Shown here: positions 1-6,640 of the stretch, piece by piece | Numbering within the stretch: the stretch's first letter is position 1 | How the letters are laid out: every line of letters starts with the position of its first letter | Source of the DNA: Crocinitomicaceae bacterium | GTDB lineage: Bacteria; Bacteroidota; Bacteroidia; Flavobacteriales_D; Crocinitomicaceae | Length of the DNA stretch: 7,227 nucleotides | Direction: 5' to 3' | NCBI GenBank assembly: GCA_003512365.1 | Contig: DORI01000102.1 | Coordinates: 1-7,227, forward strand | Translations under genes and position numbers: made by a program | The notes under the pieces: generated by a model | Seen by the model: only the letters and a program-made list of their open reading frames with translations | What the model was told of the DNA's origin: nothing | Database searches by the model: none

Positions 1-99
1 CCACATCATGCCAGTAATGAGCACGGCGGGAGGAATAGCATTCCATAAATGATCGTCAAATTGCTGATTTTTAGCCATTGATAAATTGTGTTCAAACAT
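1..99 (-). CDS. Unidentified protein, N-terminal fragment (runs off left edge)
   Basis: An open frame reads leftward from ATG at 99-97 to the window edge without a stop, giving 33 codons (begins MFEHNLSMAKNQQFDD). I chose this start because it is preceded on the minus strand by AAGAGG (104-109 on the plus strand), a purine-rich ribosome-binding-like stretch four bases from the ATG. The in-frame ATG at 78-76 has nothing similar. Residues 1-18 are polar. From about residue 19 (LWNAIPPAVLITGMMW) the chain becomes hydrophobic, which suggests the start of a membrane segment, but too little is visible to be sure. It is divergent from the DUF2480-menA unit, with 78 bp between the two start codons. 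I do not recognise the family. The fragment is short enough that it could be a chance frame. Confidence 0.5.
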   Translation of the reverse strand, partial: MFEHNLSMAKNQQFDDHLWNAIPPAVLITGMMW

Positions 100-162
100 A
101 ATGCCTCTTACTTGGTTTATGACATACTGTCATGTAATAATTCGGGATATCCTTAATTACAT

Positions 163-170
163 TAATTTTG
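163..170 (+). promoter_or_regulatory. Bacteroidota-type -7 box for the DUF2480-menA unit
   Basis: TAATTTTG matches the Bacteroidota sigma-factor -7 consensus TAnnTTTG exactly. No clean -33 TTG lies at the usual distance; TTCG at 141-144, 18 bp upstream, is the nearest candidate. With transcription starting a few bases after the box, the start would fall at about 174-177, immediately before the ATG at 178. The message would then be leaderless or nearly so. The assignment rests on consensus matching only. Confidence 0.5.
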
Positions 171-177
171 TAAGGTC

Positions 178-699
178 ATGAATGAAATTCGCAATAAAGT
201 CGATGAGAGTGGTTTAATTCAGTTGGATTTGGCACAGTTCAAACCTCACATGGAATTGAAGGGTGTGGATATTGCTGCGCAACTTTGGCAAGGATTGGTC
301 ATTAAAGAAAAAGAGTTTCGATCCTGGATTAAAACTACCGATTGGCAAGCTTTTCAGGGGAAAGCGGTATATGTGTTTTGCAGTGCAGACGCAATCGTGC
401 CTACATGGGCTTACATGCTTGTTGCCGCTAGTTTAAATGGAATCGCTGCACATGTTACCATAGGAAAAAAAGACGATATAGAGAGAGAACTTATTCAAAT
501 GTCAATTTCTAAAATGAAATTAGACGAATTGATAAATGGAAAAGTAATAATTAAAGGATGTTCTGATATTTCTGATCCAGCATTTGCGATGGTTTGCTTG
601 CTTAATAAACTTCAACCGGTGGTGCAATCAATTATGTACGGAGAGCCTTGTTCAACAGTACCGATTTATAAAAAAACAAAAGAAAAAAATGAAAATTAA
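178..699 (+). CDS. DUF2480 family protein
   Basis: This 173-aa protein belongs to DUF2480, a family of unknown biochemical function that I know from Bacteroidota. Recognition rests on the overall pattern: an N-terminal SGLIQLDL segment (residues 11-18), the block LWQGLVIKEKEFRSWI (36-51), and the hallmark stretch CSADAIVPTWAYML (68-81) with its conserved Cys, Asp and Trp. The product looks cytoplasmic, with no signal peptide or membrane helix. The C-terminus is Lys/Glu/Asn-rich, and the gene's last 11 bases are shared with the start of menA. In other Bacteroidota I recall the family being found near iron-sulfur assembly (suf) genes; here it is tied to menaquinone synthesis instead. The ATG at 178 gives the usual family length, and only a few bases separate it from a promoter-like box. 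Family assignment is firm; function is not known. Confidence 0.85.
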   Translation: MNEIRNKVDESGLIQLDLAQFKPHMELKGVDIAAQLWQGLVIKEKEFRSWIKTTDWQAFQGKAVYVFCSADAIVPTWAYMLVAASLNGIAAHVTIGKKDDIERELIQMSISKMKLDELINGKVIIKGCSDISDPAFAMVCLLNKLQPVVQSIMYGEPCSTVPIYKKTKEKNEN

Positions 700-1627
700 A
701 GCATGGATTCAGGCCATGCGCCTCAGAACGTTACCACTTTCAGTTTCTGGAATTATTATCGGAGCAGGACTCGCAAAATTTCAATTAGATTACTTGGAAA
801 TAACAGAGGAAAAGCAGTTTTGGCCCATCACCATTTTAGCGTTGCTTACAACCTTGTCATTTCAGATCGTTTCGAATTTAGCCAATGATTTAGGGGACAG
901 CGAGAAGGGAACAGATAATAAAAATAGAATTGGACCCACGCGCTCCGTTCAGTCGGGTGAGATTTCTTTCTCTTCAATGAAAATGGCAGTTCGAATTTCG
1001 GCCGTAATTGCCATGATTTTGGCGTTTGGTTTGATTAATCAGAGTGCCCCGAATTTAACTTCACAAGCCAAATTTGTATATTTCATCTTAGCAATTCTAT
1101 GTGTTGCAGCGGCAATTACGTATACCGTTGGCAAAAATGCCTACGGATACAAAGGCCTTGGTGATGCCATGGTTTTTATCTTTTTTGGATTAGTGAGTGT
1201 AATAGGCAGTTATATGCTTTATGGTTTTGAATATGAAAATATTATGTTGTTTTTTGCCGCAGCAATTGGGCTTTGGAGCACGGCAGTATTGAATTTGAAT
1301 AATTTGCGCGATATTGAAAATGACCGTGCAAGTAAAAAAAATACGCTCGTGGTAAAAATGGGATTTAAGAATGGAAAATTCTACCATGCTTTTTTGATTT
1401 TAGGAGGATTTCTTTGTTGGTCGATGGGGATCATGTATCTCATGTTTCTTTCGTGGCATTTGCTCTTAATTTTGGCGCTTTTTCCGGCTTTTATTTTGCT
1501 TTTCCATCTTCATAAAATGATGTATATAGTTGAACCAAAAGATATTGACCCCGAATTGAAAAAAGTAGCTTTAGCCACTTTCGCCTGTGCTGCGGTATTT
1601 ACTGTTTTATTGAACTATTCATTTTAA
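689..1627 (+). CDS. menA: 1,4-dihydroxy-2-naphthoate polyprenyltransferase (MenA)
   Basis: MenA is an integral membrane UbiA-family prenyltransferase. It attaches a polyprenyl chain to 1,4-dihydroxy-2-naphthoate, giving demethylmenaquinone in the menaquinone pathway. The 312-aa product has the typical start WIQAMRLRTLPLSVSGIIIG. The first Asp-rich motif is N63-x2-N66-D67-x2-D70 followed by GTDN (74-77), the Mg-diphosphate site. The MenA-like YGYKGLGDAMVFIFFG lies at 162-177, and the second Asp motif is NNLRDIENDR (204-213). About eight or nine hydrophobic segments are visible between residues 17 and 309. The frame is open upstream to 584, but I chose the ATG at 689: everything before it lies inside the DUF2480 gene and lacks family similarity, while the N-terminus from 689 matches MenA proteins. 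The gene overlaps DUF2480 by 11 bp, so translational coupling is likely. No promoter of its own is apparent. The family length is about 300 aa, so it appears intact. Confidence 0.94.
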   Translation: MKIKAWIQAMRLRTLPLSVSGIIIGAGLAKFQLDYLEITEEKQFWPITILALLTTLSFQIVSNLANDLGDSEKGTDNKNRIGPTRSVQSGEISFSSMKMAVRISAVIAMILAFGLINQSAPNLTSQAKFVYFILAILCVAAAITYTVGKNAYGYKGLGDAMVFIFFGLVSVIGSYMLYGFEYENIMLFFAAAIGLWSTAVLNLNNLRDIENDRASKKNTLVVKMGFKNGKFYHAFLILGGFLCWSMGIMYLMFLSWHLLLILALFPAFILLFHLHKMMYIVEPKDIDPELKKVALATFACAAVFTVLLNYSF

Positions 1628-1642
1628 ACCAATAAATTAACC

Positions 1643-1663
1643 GCTAGAAAAGGTCATTTTAGC
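1643..1663 (+). terminator. Weak hairpin after menA, possible terminator
   Basis: GCTA-(G)-AAA pairs with TTTTAGC across the six-base loop AGGTCA, giving a seven-pair stem with one bulged G, 15 bases after the menA stop. The stem is AT-rich and not followed by a clear T run, so it would be a poor intrinsic terminator. Its position between menA and the sucA promoter region is the main reason to list it. Confidence 0.25.
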
Positions 1664-1695
1664 CGCTTAAATTCGTGTTCTTCGAATTGTTTTCT

Positions 1696-1720
1696 TACTT
1701 TTGTTTTCCTTATAATTTCG
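1696..1720 (+). promoter_or_regulatory. Candidate promoter boxes for sucA
   Basis: TACTTTTG (1696-1703) matches the Bacteroidota -7 consensus TAnnTTTG exactly. It would place the transcription start near 1707-1710, about 20 bases before the sucA ATG. A second, imperfect box, TAATTTCG (1713-1720), would give an almost leaderless message; TTG at 1687-1689 lies 23 bp upstream of it and could be its -33 element. No clean -33 element is seen for the first box. The 102-bp gap between menA and sucA supports independent transcription of the suc genes, although read-through from menA is possible. Confidence 0.45.
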
Positions 1721-1729
1721 CAATTTAGA

Positions 1730-4450
1730 ATGGATAAAGTATCATACGTAGGTAACGCAGATGTGAATGCAATTGATCATCTCTACACACTATACCGACA
1801 GAACCCTGACAACGTAGATTTAGGATGGCAAAAATTCTTTGAAGGCTTCGATTTTGCAAGAACAAATTTCGAAGATGGTGGCGAGATTCCTGAGAATTTC
1901 AAGAAAGAATTCAAAGTGTTAAATCTTATTAACGGATACAGAACTAGAGGACACCTCTTTACGAAAACTAATCCGGTAAGAGAACGTCGTCAGTATTCAC
2001 CAACATTAGAGATTGAAAACTTTGGCTTAACACAAGAAGATCTAGCAGAAGTATTCCAAGCAGGGACAGAAGTTGGATTAGGAGCGTGTAACTTGAAGGA
2101 AATTATTCACCATTTGGAATTGACGTATTGCCAATCGATTGGTATCGAATATGTGTACATGCGCGACCCGGAAAGAATCGAGTGGTTGAAACATAAAATT
2201 GAACTTAAGAATCGTCCTCAGTTTGATAATAAGCGTAAAATTGAAATATTAAAAAAATTAAATCAGGCATCCGGTTTTGAGGCGTTCTTAGGAAAGAAAT
2301 TTGTTGGTCAGAAACGATTTTCTATTGAAGGAGGAGAAGCCTTGATTCCTGCTTTGGACACATTAGTAAATAAAGGTTCTACCATTGGTGTTGAGTACTT
2401 TGTTATGGGGATGGCACACCGAGGTAGACTAAACACATTAACCAATATTTTTCAGAAACGTCCGCGTGATATTTTCTCAGAATTTGAAGGAAAAGAATTC
2501 GATTTTGAAACTACTTTTGATGGTGACGTGAAATATCACCAAGGATTTACCTCGCACATTACCTTGGAGAATGGTAAAAAAATGGGCTTAACCCTGGCGC
2601 CAAACCCTTCGCATTTGGAGGCGGTAAATACTGTAGTAGAAGGAATTGCCCGAGCGAAAATCGACCACGTATACCTCGATGAGAAAAAAGTTTGTCCTGT
2701 ATTAATTCACGGTGATGCTGCTGTTGCTGGGCAAGGAATTGTCTACGAAACCATACAAATGGCGCAATTGGATGGATACCGTGCTGGAGGTACAATTCAC
2801 ATGGTGGTAAATAACCAAGTTGGCTTTACCACGAACTACCTTGATGCAAGATCATCCACATATTGTACTGACGTTGCGAAAACTACACTTTGTCCGGTAT
2901 TTCATGTAAATGGTGATGATATTGAAGCCGTTGTGCAAGCCGTAGAAATTGCCATTGAATACCGTCAGCAATTCAACAGAGATATTTTTATAGATCTTCT
3001 TTGCTACCGAAAATACGGACACAACGAAGGGGATGAGCCTAAGTTTACGCAGCCGAAATTGTACGATATCATAGCAAAACACCCAAATCCAAAAGTGATT
3101 TATCAAAAGCAATTGGAAGCAGAGGGGGTAATGTCAGGAGCAGAAGCCAAAGCAATTGAAGACGACTACAATAACTTTTTGGAAAATGAATTTGAGGAGT
3201 CTAGAAAGAATGAGAAAGCTTTGGTTTATGACTTTTTAAGTTTGACATGGGAAGGATATCGTCACGGAACAGAAAAAGATTTTCTTCAGTCACCAAAAAC
3301 AGGTGTTGATAAGAAAAAATTATACGATTTAGGGGTTAAGTTGGCGTCATTACCTGAAGGAAGAAAATATTTTAGAAAAATAGCCAAGATTTTTGAGGAC
3401 CGTTTGAATGCAATTAAAGAAGATAAATTGGATTGGGGAACGGCAGAAATGTTGGCCTATGCCAGTCTATTAGTGGAGGGTCATTCGGTTCGAATTTCAG
3501 GTCAAGATGTCGAACGCGGCACCTTCTCACACCGCCATGCTGTAGTTAAAACCGAAGATACAGAAGAAGAAATTGAAACGTTGAACTTGTTGGCAGCTAA
3601 GCAAGCAAAATTTGAGGTTTACAATTCTTTATTATCGGAATACGGTGTATTAGGATTTGAATACGGTTATTCTCTTGCTCATCCATCAGGATTGACAATT
3701 TGGGAGGCGCAATTTGGAGATTTCTTTAATGGTGCTCAGATAATGGTAGACCAATTTATTTCTGCGGGTGAAGACAAATGGGCAACGCAAAGCGGATTGG
3801 TAATGTTGTTGCCACATGGTTATGAAGGTCAAGGTGCTGAGCATTCGAGTGGTCGTATGGAGCGTTTCCTTCAGCAATGTGCCGATTACAATATGCAAGT
3901 AGTAAATACGTCGACTCCTGCGAATCATTTTCATTTATTGAGAAGACAAATGGTGCGTGATTACCGAAAACCTTTGGTGGTATTTTCTCCGAAAATGCTC
4001 CTGCGTTATCCGGATGCGACATCAGCATTGAGTGAGTTGGCAACGGGGTCGTTCCAGGAAGTAATCGACGATGCGCAAGCGAATCCGAAAGAAGTGGACA
4101 CCTTGGTATTATGTTCGGGTAAGTTTTACTACGAAATGAAGCAAAAAGCAAACGAGCTGGGTGTAAATTCAATGGCTTTTGTTCGCGTGGAACAATTATA
4201 CCCACTGCCTCAAACACAATTAGAGGCAATCTTCGCTAAGTATAAAGCAAAAAATATTATTTGGGCTCAAGAGGAACCTGCCAATATGGGTGCTTGGACG
4301 TATATGGCCATGAACTTGAGACACATTCCACTAGTTGGTATTTGTCGCCCAGCCAGTGCAGCCTCTGCGGAAGGTTCTAAAAAATTACACGAGAAACGTT
4401 TGGCAAAATTGTACAAAGAGTTGTTTTCGTATGCAAAAGTGACTGTTTAA
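1730..4450 (+). CDS. sucA: 2-oxoglutarate dehydrogenase E1 component (SucA)
   Basis: SucA is the thiamine diphosphate-dependent E1 subunit of the 2-oxoglutarate dehydrogenase complex. It decarboxylates 2-oxoglutarate and transfers the succinyl group to the lipoyl arm of E2 in the TCA cycle. The 906-aa product has the short N-terminal E1o segment (about 14-43, IDHLYTLYRQNP to WQKFFEGF) that binds the E2 core. Next comes the helical region with ERIEWL (148-153), then RFSIEGGEALIP (196-207) and GMAHRGRLNTL (227-237). The ThDP-Mg motif HGDAAVAGQG is at 327-336, with NNQVGFTT at 361-368 and GHNEGDEP at 430-437. The transketolase-like half carries GQDVERGTFSHRH (591-603) and WEAQFGDFFNGAQ (658-670). 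Length is close to the E. coli enzyme (about 930 aa), and there are no internal stops. The start fits because the E1o N-terminal motif follows at once; no Shine-Dalgarno is seen, as is usual in this phylum. sucB follows after 15 bp. Confidence 0.97.
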   Translation: MDKVSYVGNADVNAIDHLYTLYRQNPDNVDLGWQKFFEGFDFARTNFEDGGEIPENFKKEFKVLNLINGYRTRGHLFTKTNPVRERRQYSPTLEIENFGLTQEDLAEVFQAGTEVGLGACNLKEIIHHLELTYCQSIGIEYVYMRDPERIEWLKHKIELKNRPQFDNKRKIEILKKLNQASGFEAFLGKKFVGQKRFSIEGGEALIPALDTLVNKGSTIGVEYFVMGMAHRGRLNTLTNIFQKRPRDIFSEFEGKEFDFETTFDGDVKYHQGFTSHITLENGKKMGLTLAPNPSHLEAVNTVVEGIARAKIDHVYLDEKKVCPVLIHGDAAVAGQGIVYETIQMAQLDGYRAGGTIHMVVNNQVGFTTNYLDARSSTYCTDVAKTTLCPVFHVNGDDIEAVVQAVEIAIEYRQQFNRDIFIDLLCYRKYGHNEGDEPKFTQPKLYDIIAKHPNPKVIYQKQLEAEGVMSGAEAKAIEDDYNNFLENEFEESRKNEKALVYDFLSLTWEGYRHGTEKDFLQSPKTGVDKKKLYDLGVKLASLPEGRKYFRKIAKIFEDRLNAIKEDKLDWGTAEMLAYASLLVEGHSVRISGQDVERGTFSHRHAVVKTEDTEEEIETLNLLAAKQAKFEVYNSLLSEYGVLGFEYGYSLAHPSGLTIWEAQFGDFFNGAQIMVDQFISAGEDKWATQSGLVMLLPHGYEGQGAEHSSGRMERFLQQCADYNMQVVNTSTPANHFHLLRRQMVRDYRKPLVVFSPKMLLRYPDATSALSELATGSFQEVIDDAQANPKEVDTLVLCSGKFYYEMKQKANELGVNSMAFVRVEQLYPLPQTQLEAIFAKYKAKNIIWAQEEPANMGAWTYMAMNLRHIPLVGICRPASAASAEGSKKLHEKRLAKLYKELFSYAKVTV

Positions 4451-4465
4451 TTTTAAGATAAAAGT

Positions 4466-5716
4466 ATGTCAGTATTAGAAATGAAAGTCCCAAGTCCGGG
4501 AGAGTCTATATCAGAAGTAGAAATCGCTCAATGGTTAGTGAGTGACGGAGATTACGTAGAAAAAGATCAAGCCATTGCTGAGGTAGATTCTGATAAAGCA
4601 ACCCTAGAACTTCCTGCTGAACAAAGTGGTGTTATAACGCTAAAGGCAGCAGAAGGTGATGTGGTAAAGGTGGGACAAGTAGTATGTTTAATTGACACTT
4701 CGGCAGCTCGTCCTGAGGGTACGGCACCGAAAGTTGAGCAAATAACGGAAGAACCGAAAGCCGCTCCTGCAAATGTGGCAGCGCCGAATCCGGATCCGGT
4801 GAAAAAAGAAGTTTCCTATGCCGCTGGGACACCTTCTCCGGCTGCAGCCAAAATCATGAGTGAAAATGGTATTTCCACAAAAAATGTGGCAGGAACAGGT
4901 AAAGATGGTCGCATTACTAAGCAAGACGTTGTCAATGCAATGTCTGCAGGATTTTCCACAGAATCTGCTCAAGGTTGGGGAGGCACGCGCAACCAAAACC
5001 GTGAAAAGATGTCCATGCTGCGCAGGAAAATTGCTGAGCGTTTGGTATCCGTAAAAAATGAAACGGCGATGTTGACGACCTTCAATGAGGTGGATATGAA
5101 GCCGATTATGGATATTCGGTCAAAATACAAAGATAAATTTGCAAAGCAGCATGAAGTGAATTTAGGTTTTATGTCTTTTTTCACCAAGGCGGTAACGGAG
5201 GCTCTAAAGTTATATCCTGCCGTGAATGCACAAATCGATGGGCAAGAAATGGTTTTTCATGATTATGCGGATGTAGGCATTGCGGTATCATCGCCAAAGG
5301 GGCTCATGGTTCCGGTGGTTCGAAATGCCGAACAAATGTCATTGGCAGAAATTGAACGTGAAATCAAGCGATTAGCTGTGAAGGCGCGTGATGGAAAAAT
5401 CACACCTGACGACATGACGGGAGGGACATTCACCATCACGAACGGAGGAGTTTTTGGTTCTATGTTGTCGACACCGATTATAAATCCTCCGCAATCCGCT
5501 ATTTTAGGGATGCATAATGTGGTAGAGCGTCCGGTGGCGATTGATGGAAAAGTTGAAATTCGTCCAATCATGTATGTGGCACTTTCATACGATCACCGTA
5601 TCATTGACGGAAAGGAATCCGTTGGTTTTTTGGTGAAGGTAAAAGAAATGTTGGAAAATCCGGAACGAATGATCTTTGGGGCGAAAGACCCAATGGAGGT
5701 ATTATTGGGCTTGTAA
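4466..5716 (+). CDS. sucB: Dihydrolipoyl succinyltransferase, E2 of 2-oxoglutarate dehydrogenase (SucB)
   Basis: This is the E2 core of the 2-oxoglutarate dehydrogenase complex. It passes the succinyl group from its lipoyl arm to CoA, forming succinyl-CoA. The 416-aa product has one lipoyl domain (about 3-78) with the modified lysine K44 in EVDSDKATLELPA. An Ala/Pro-rich flexible linker follows (about 80-120). The peripheral subunit-binding domain runs from about 123 to 160 (SPAAAKIMSENGI to GTGKDGRITKQDV) and should dock E1 or E3. The catalytic domain (about 180-416) carries GGTFTITNGGVFGSMLSTPI (319-338) and the active-site SYDHRIIDGKES (374-385) with H377 and D381. The TFTITNGG/STPIINPP pattern and the sucA neighbour point to the succinyl rather than the pyruvate E2. 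The gene begins 15 bp after sucA with no Shine-Dalgarno, consistent with one operon. The E3 gene is not in this window. Confidence 0.96.
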   Translation: MSVLEMKVPSPGESISEVEIAQWLVSDGDYVEKDQAIAEVDSDKATLELPAEQSGVITLKAAEGDVVKVGQVVCLIDTSAARPEGTAPKVEQITEEPKAAPANVAAPNPDPVKKEVSYAAGTPSPAAAKIMSENGISTKNVAGTGKDGRITKQDVVNAMSAGFSTESAQGWGGTRNQNREKMSMLRRKIAERLVSVKNETAMLTTFNEVDMKPIMDIRSKYKDKFAKQHEVNLGFMSFFTKAVTEALKLYPAVNAQIDGQEMVFHDYADVGIAVSSPKGLMVPVVRNAEQMSLAEIEREIKRLAVKARDGKITPDDMTGGTFTITNGGVFGSMLSTPIINPPQSAILGMHNVVERPVAIDGKVEIRPIMYVALSYDHRIIDGKESVGFLVKVKEMLENPERMIFGAKDPMEVLLGL

Positions 5717-5764
5717 CTAAAAGGCCATTTGGCGTTATAGGTCGCGAATTCTTCAAATTTTACA

Positions 5765-6028
5765 ATGGATACTTTGCGCACTCCGCGTGATTATTTTGAT
5801 TTCTTTGAGCCACAGCTGGCTTCCTCCACACCACAAGAATTGGTTTGCAGGTTCAATCAAGCGGTTGGCCTTCGTTCTTTTGGAATTGCCAGATCTGGCT
5901 ATCTTTGGGCCTTGCGCCATCACTTAGTTCGCTCGGGTATTGACGTTGAGAATATTAAGACAGATGGTGTATGGTCGTTTGCACACCAAGTGGAATTAAA
6001 GAATGGGAAACTTTATAAAAAAAGCTAA
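5765..6028 (+). CDS. Small uncharacterised protein, 87 aa
   Basis: I do not recognise this gene by name. The product is 87 aa and probably cytoplasmic: no signal peptide, no membrane segment, a basic C-terminus (KLYKKS). It starts with a helix-like, aromatic-rich stretch (DYFDFFEP, 9-16). A segment FNQAVGLRSFGIARSGYLWALRHHLVRSGIDV follows (30-61), with an Arg, two adjacent His and several Trp/Tyr, and the end looks beta-rich (VWSFAHQVELKNGKLY). The pattern resembles small conserved hypothetical proteins I have seen in Bacteroidota, but no function can be given. It begins 48 bp after sucB on the same strand. No TAnnTTTG box is visible in that gap, so co-transcription with sucAB is plausible. 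Codon and base use resemble the suc genes rather than the AT-richer module to the right, which supports a real native gene. Confidence 0.7.
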   Translation: MDTLRTPRDYFDFFEPQLASSTPQELVCRFNQAVGLRSFGIARSGYLWALRHHLVRSGIDVENIKTDGVWSFAHQVELKNGKLYKKS

Positions 6029-6198
6029 ATCTCTTGTAACTTTCCTACTGATTCATCATAGAAATTTTTTCATAAACTGTACTAAGTTTCATATATCATA
6101 CCAACGTATGTTGTATATGCGTATATTAGTTGCGGGTATACGCTAGTTACCGGCAAGCATAGTTGAAGCACCTTACTAGACAAGAGGCATCTAAAATC
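6029..6198. other. Non-coding spacer between the suc cluster and the HxlR module
   Basis: This 170-bp stretch lies between two convergent genes (the 87-aa gene and the HxlR gene). I see no gene in it and no strong stem followed by a T run. The left part (6029-6100) is plain AT-rich sequence. The right part (6101-6190) is locally GC-richer, and its left end holds a hairpin-forming element (separate entry). It may mark the border between the native suc cluster and a module acquired or rearranged later. Confidence 0.6.
6113..6150. repeat. Structured inverted repeat in the intergenic spacer
   Basis: GCGTATA (6119-6125) and TATACGC (6137-6143) are perfect inverted copies separated by 11 bases (TTAGTTGCGGG). 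Beyond a small internal loop, GTA (6113-6115) pairs with TAC (6148-6150). The stem lies in the spacer between convergent genes, beside the GC-richer motif GTTACCGGCAAGC (6146-6158), which stands out from the AT-rich surroundings. Possible readings are a bidirectional transcription end, a dispersed intergenic repeat, or the scar of a mobile element. Only one copy is in the window, so repeat status cannot be shown here. No T run follows, so I do not call it a terminator. Confidence 0.4.
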
Positions 6199-6630
6199 TT
6201 AATAAAACTTTTCAGTCTTTGACTTATAGGTATCCTGTATCATTTTAATAAAAGCATTCTTATCACTTTTCATTATTGTTATTTCAGGACTATCTCTCAT
6301 AATTGAATTTAATTCCCTCACATTTTCATCACTCCAAATTGACAATTCAACAATAATTGGAGTTAAAGCCAAACCCTTTTCAGTCAAGAGATATAGATTA
6401 GTTTTTTTATTATCGGGAAGCTGAGTTTTGGTAATTATCCCTAATTCTTCAAGACATTTAAGCTTGGAAGACAAAATATTAGTAGCTATGGATTCATCAC
6501 TTTCAGTGAAGTCTTTAAAAGTTTTTTTGTCTTCAATCAACATTTGCTTAATGATAACCAAAACCCATTTATCCCCTAAAATATCAAGGGCTGATGTGAT
6601 TGGGCATTCGCATCTAAATTTATAATCCAT
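6199..6630 (-). CDS. HxlR-family winged helix-turn-helix transcriptional regulator
   Basis: The 143-aa product is a MarR-like winged helix DNA-binding protein of the HxlR type. These are dimeric regulators, several of which respond to quinones, aldehydes or other thiol-reactive compounds through a conserved N-terminal cysteine. The family signature is clear: C9-P10-I11 (the family CP-V/I motif), then ALDILGDKWVLVIIKQML (14-31). The recognition-helix region follows (about 47-64, SIATNILSSKLKCLEELG), then the wing with KTNLYLLTEKG (75-85). A second cysteine (C7) sits two residues before C9, which is less usual. The family is normally 100-130 aa, and the Lys-rich tail after about residue 110 is a modest extension. 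The gene is divergent from the DUF1330 gene with 119 bp between start codons, the classic arrangement for a local regulator. Its DNA is visibly more AT-rich than the suc genes. The ligand is unknown. Confidence 0.9.
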   Translation of the reverse strand: MDYKFRCECPITSALDILGDKWVLVIIKQMLIEDKKTFKDFTESDESIATNILSSKLKCLEELGIITKTQLPDNKKTNLYLLTEKGLALTPIIVELSIWSDENVRELNSIMRDSPEITIMKSDKNAFIKMIQDTYKSKTEKFY

Positions 6631-6640
6631 GTTTTGTAAT

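Noticed and set aside
584..688. Longer N-terminus of menA starting at the ATG at 584
   Set aside because: The extra 35 codons lie entirely within the DUF2480 gene and show no MenA similarity, whereas translation from 689 begins with a typical MenA N-terminus.
3756..4229. 157-codon open frame on the minus strand inside sucA
   Set aside because: It lies wholly within the strongly conserved sucA coding sequence, has no recognisable domain and no promoter; it is a shadow of sucA codon use.
4688..4996. Minus-strand frame of 102 codons, Cys/Arg-rich, within sucB
   Set aside because: It is antisense to the Ala/Pro-rich linker and binding domain of sucB; the odd composition follows from that biased region, and no family is recognised.
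5263..5571. Minus-strand frame of 102 codons within sucB
   Set aside because: It is antisense to the conserved E2 catalytic domain, with no independent evidence for a gene.
1644..5733. Similar short sequences before sucA (1644-1663, CTAGAAAAGGTCATTTTAGC) and after sucB (5717-5733, CTAAAAGGCCATTTGGC) as a repeat pair flanking the suc genes
   Set aside because: They share only short blocks around AAGG-CATTT and need gaps to align. In AT-rich intergenic DNA this can be chance, and neither makes a convincing shared structure.
6061..6071. GAAATTTTTTC as a terminator after the 87-aa gene
   Set aside because: The symmetric arms are only three or four bases and all A/T apart from the ends; this is too weak to call.
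6101..6170. Integron attC-like recombination site in the structured intergenic block
   Set aside because: The stem suggested it, but I could not find properly placed RYYYAAC and GTTRRRY core sites. TACCAAC and GTTGAAG each fail at one position, and no integrase or cassette array is present.
6428..6625. Plus-strand frame of 65 codons opposite the HxlR gene
   Set aside because: It mirrors the conserved winged-helix coding region on the other strand and has no similarity of its own.
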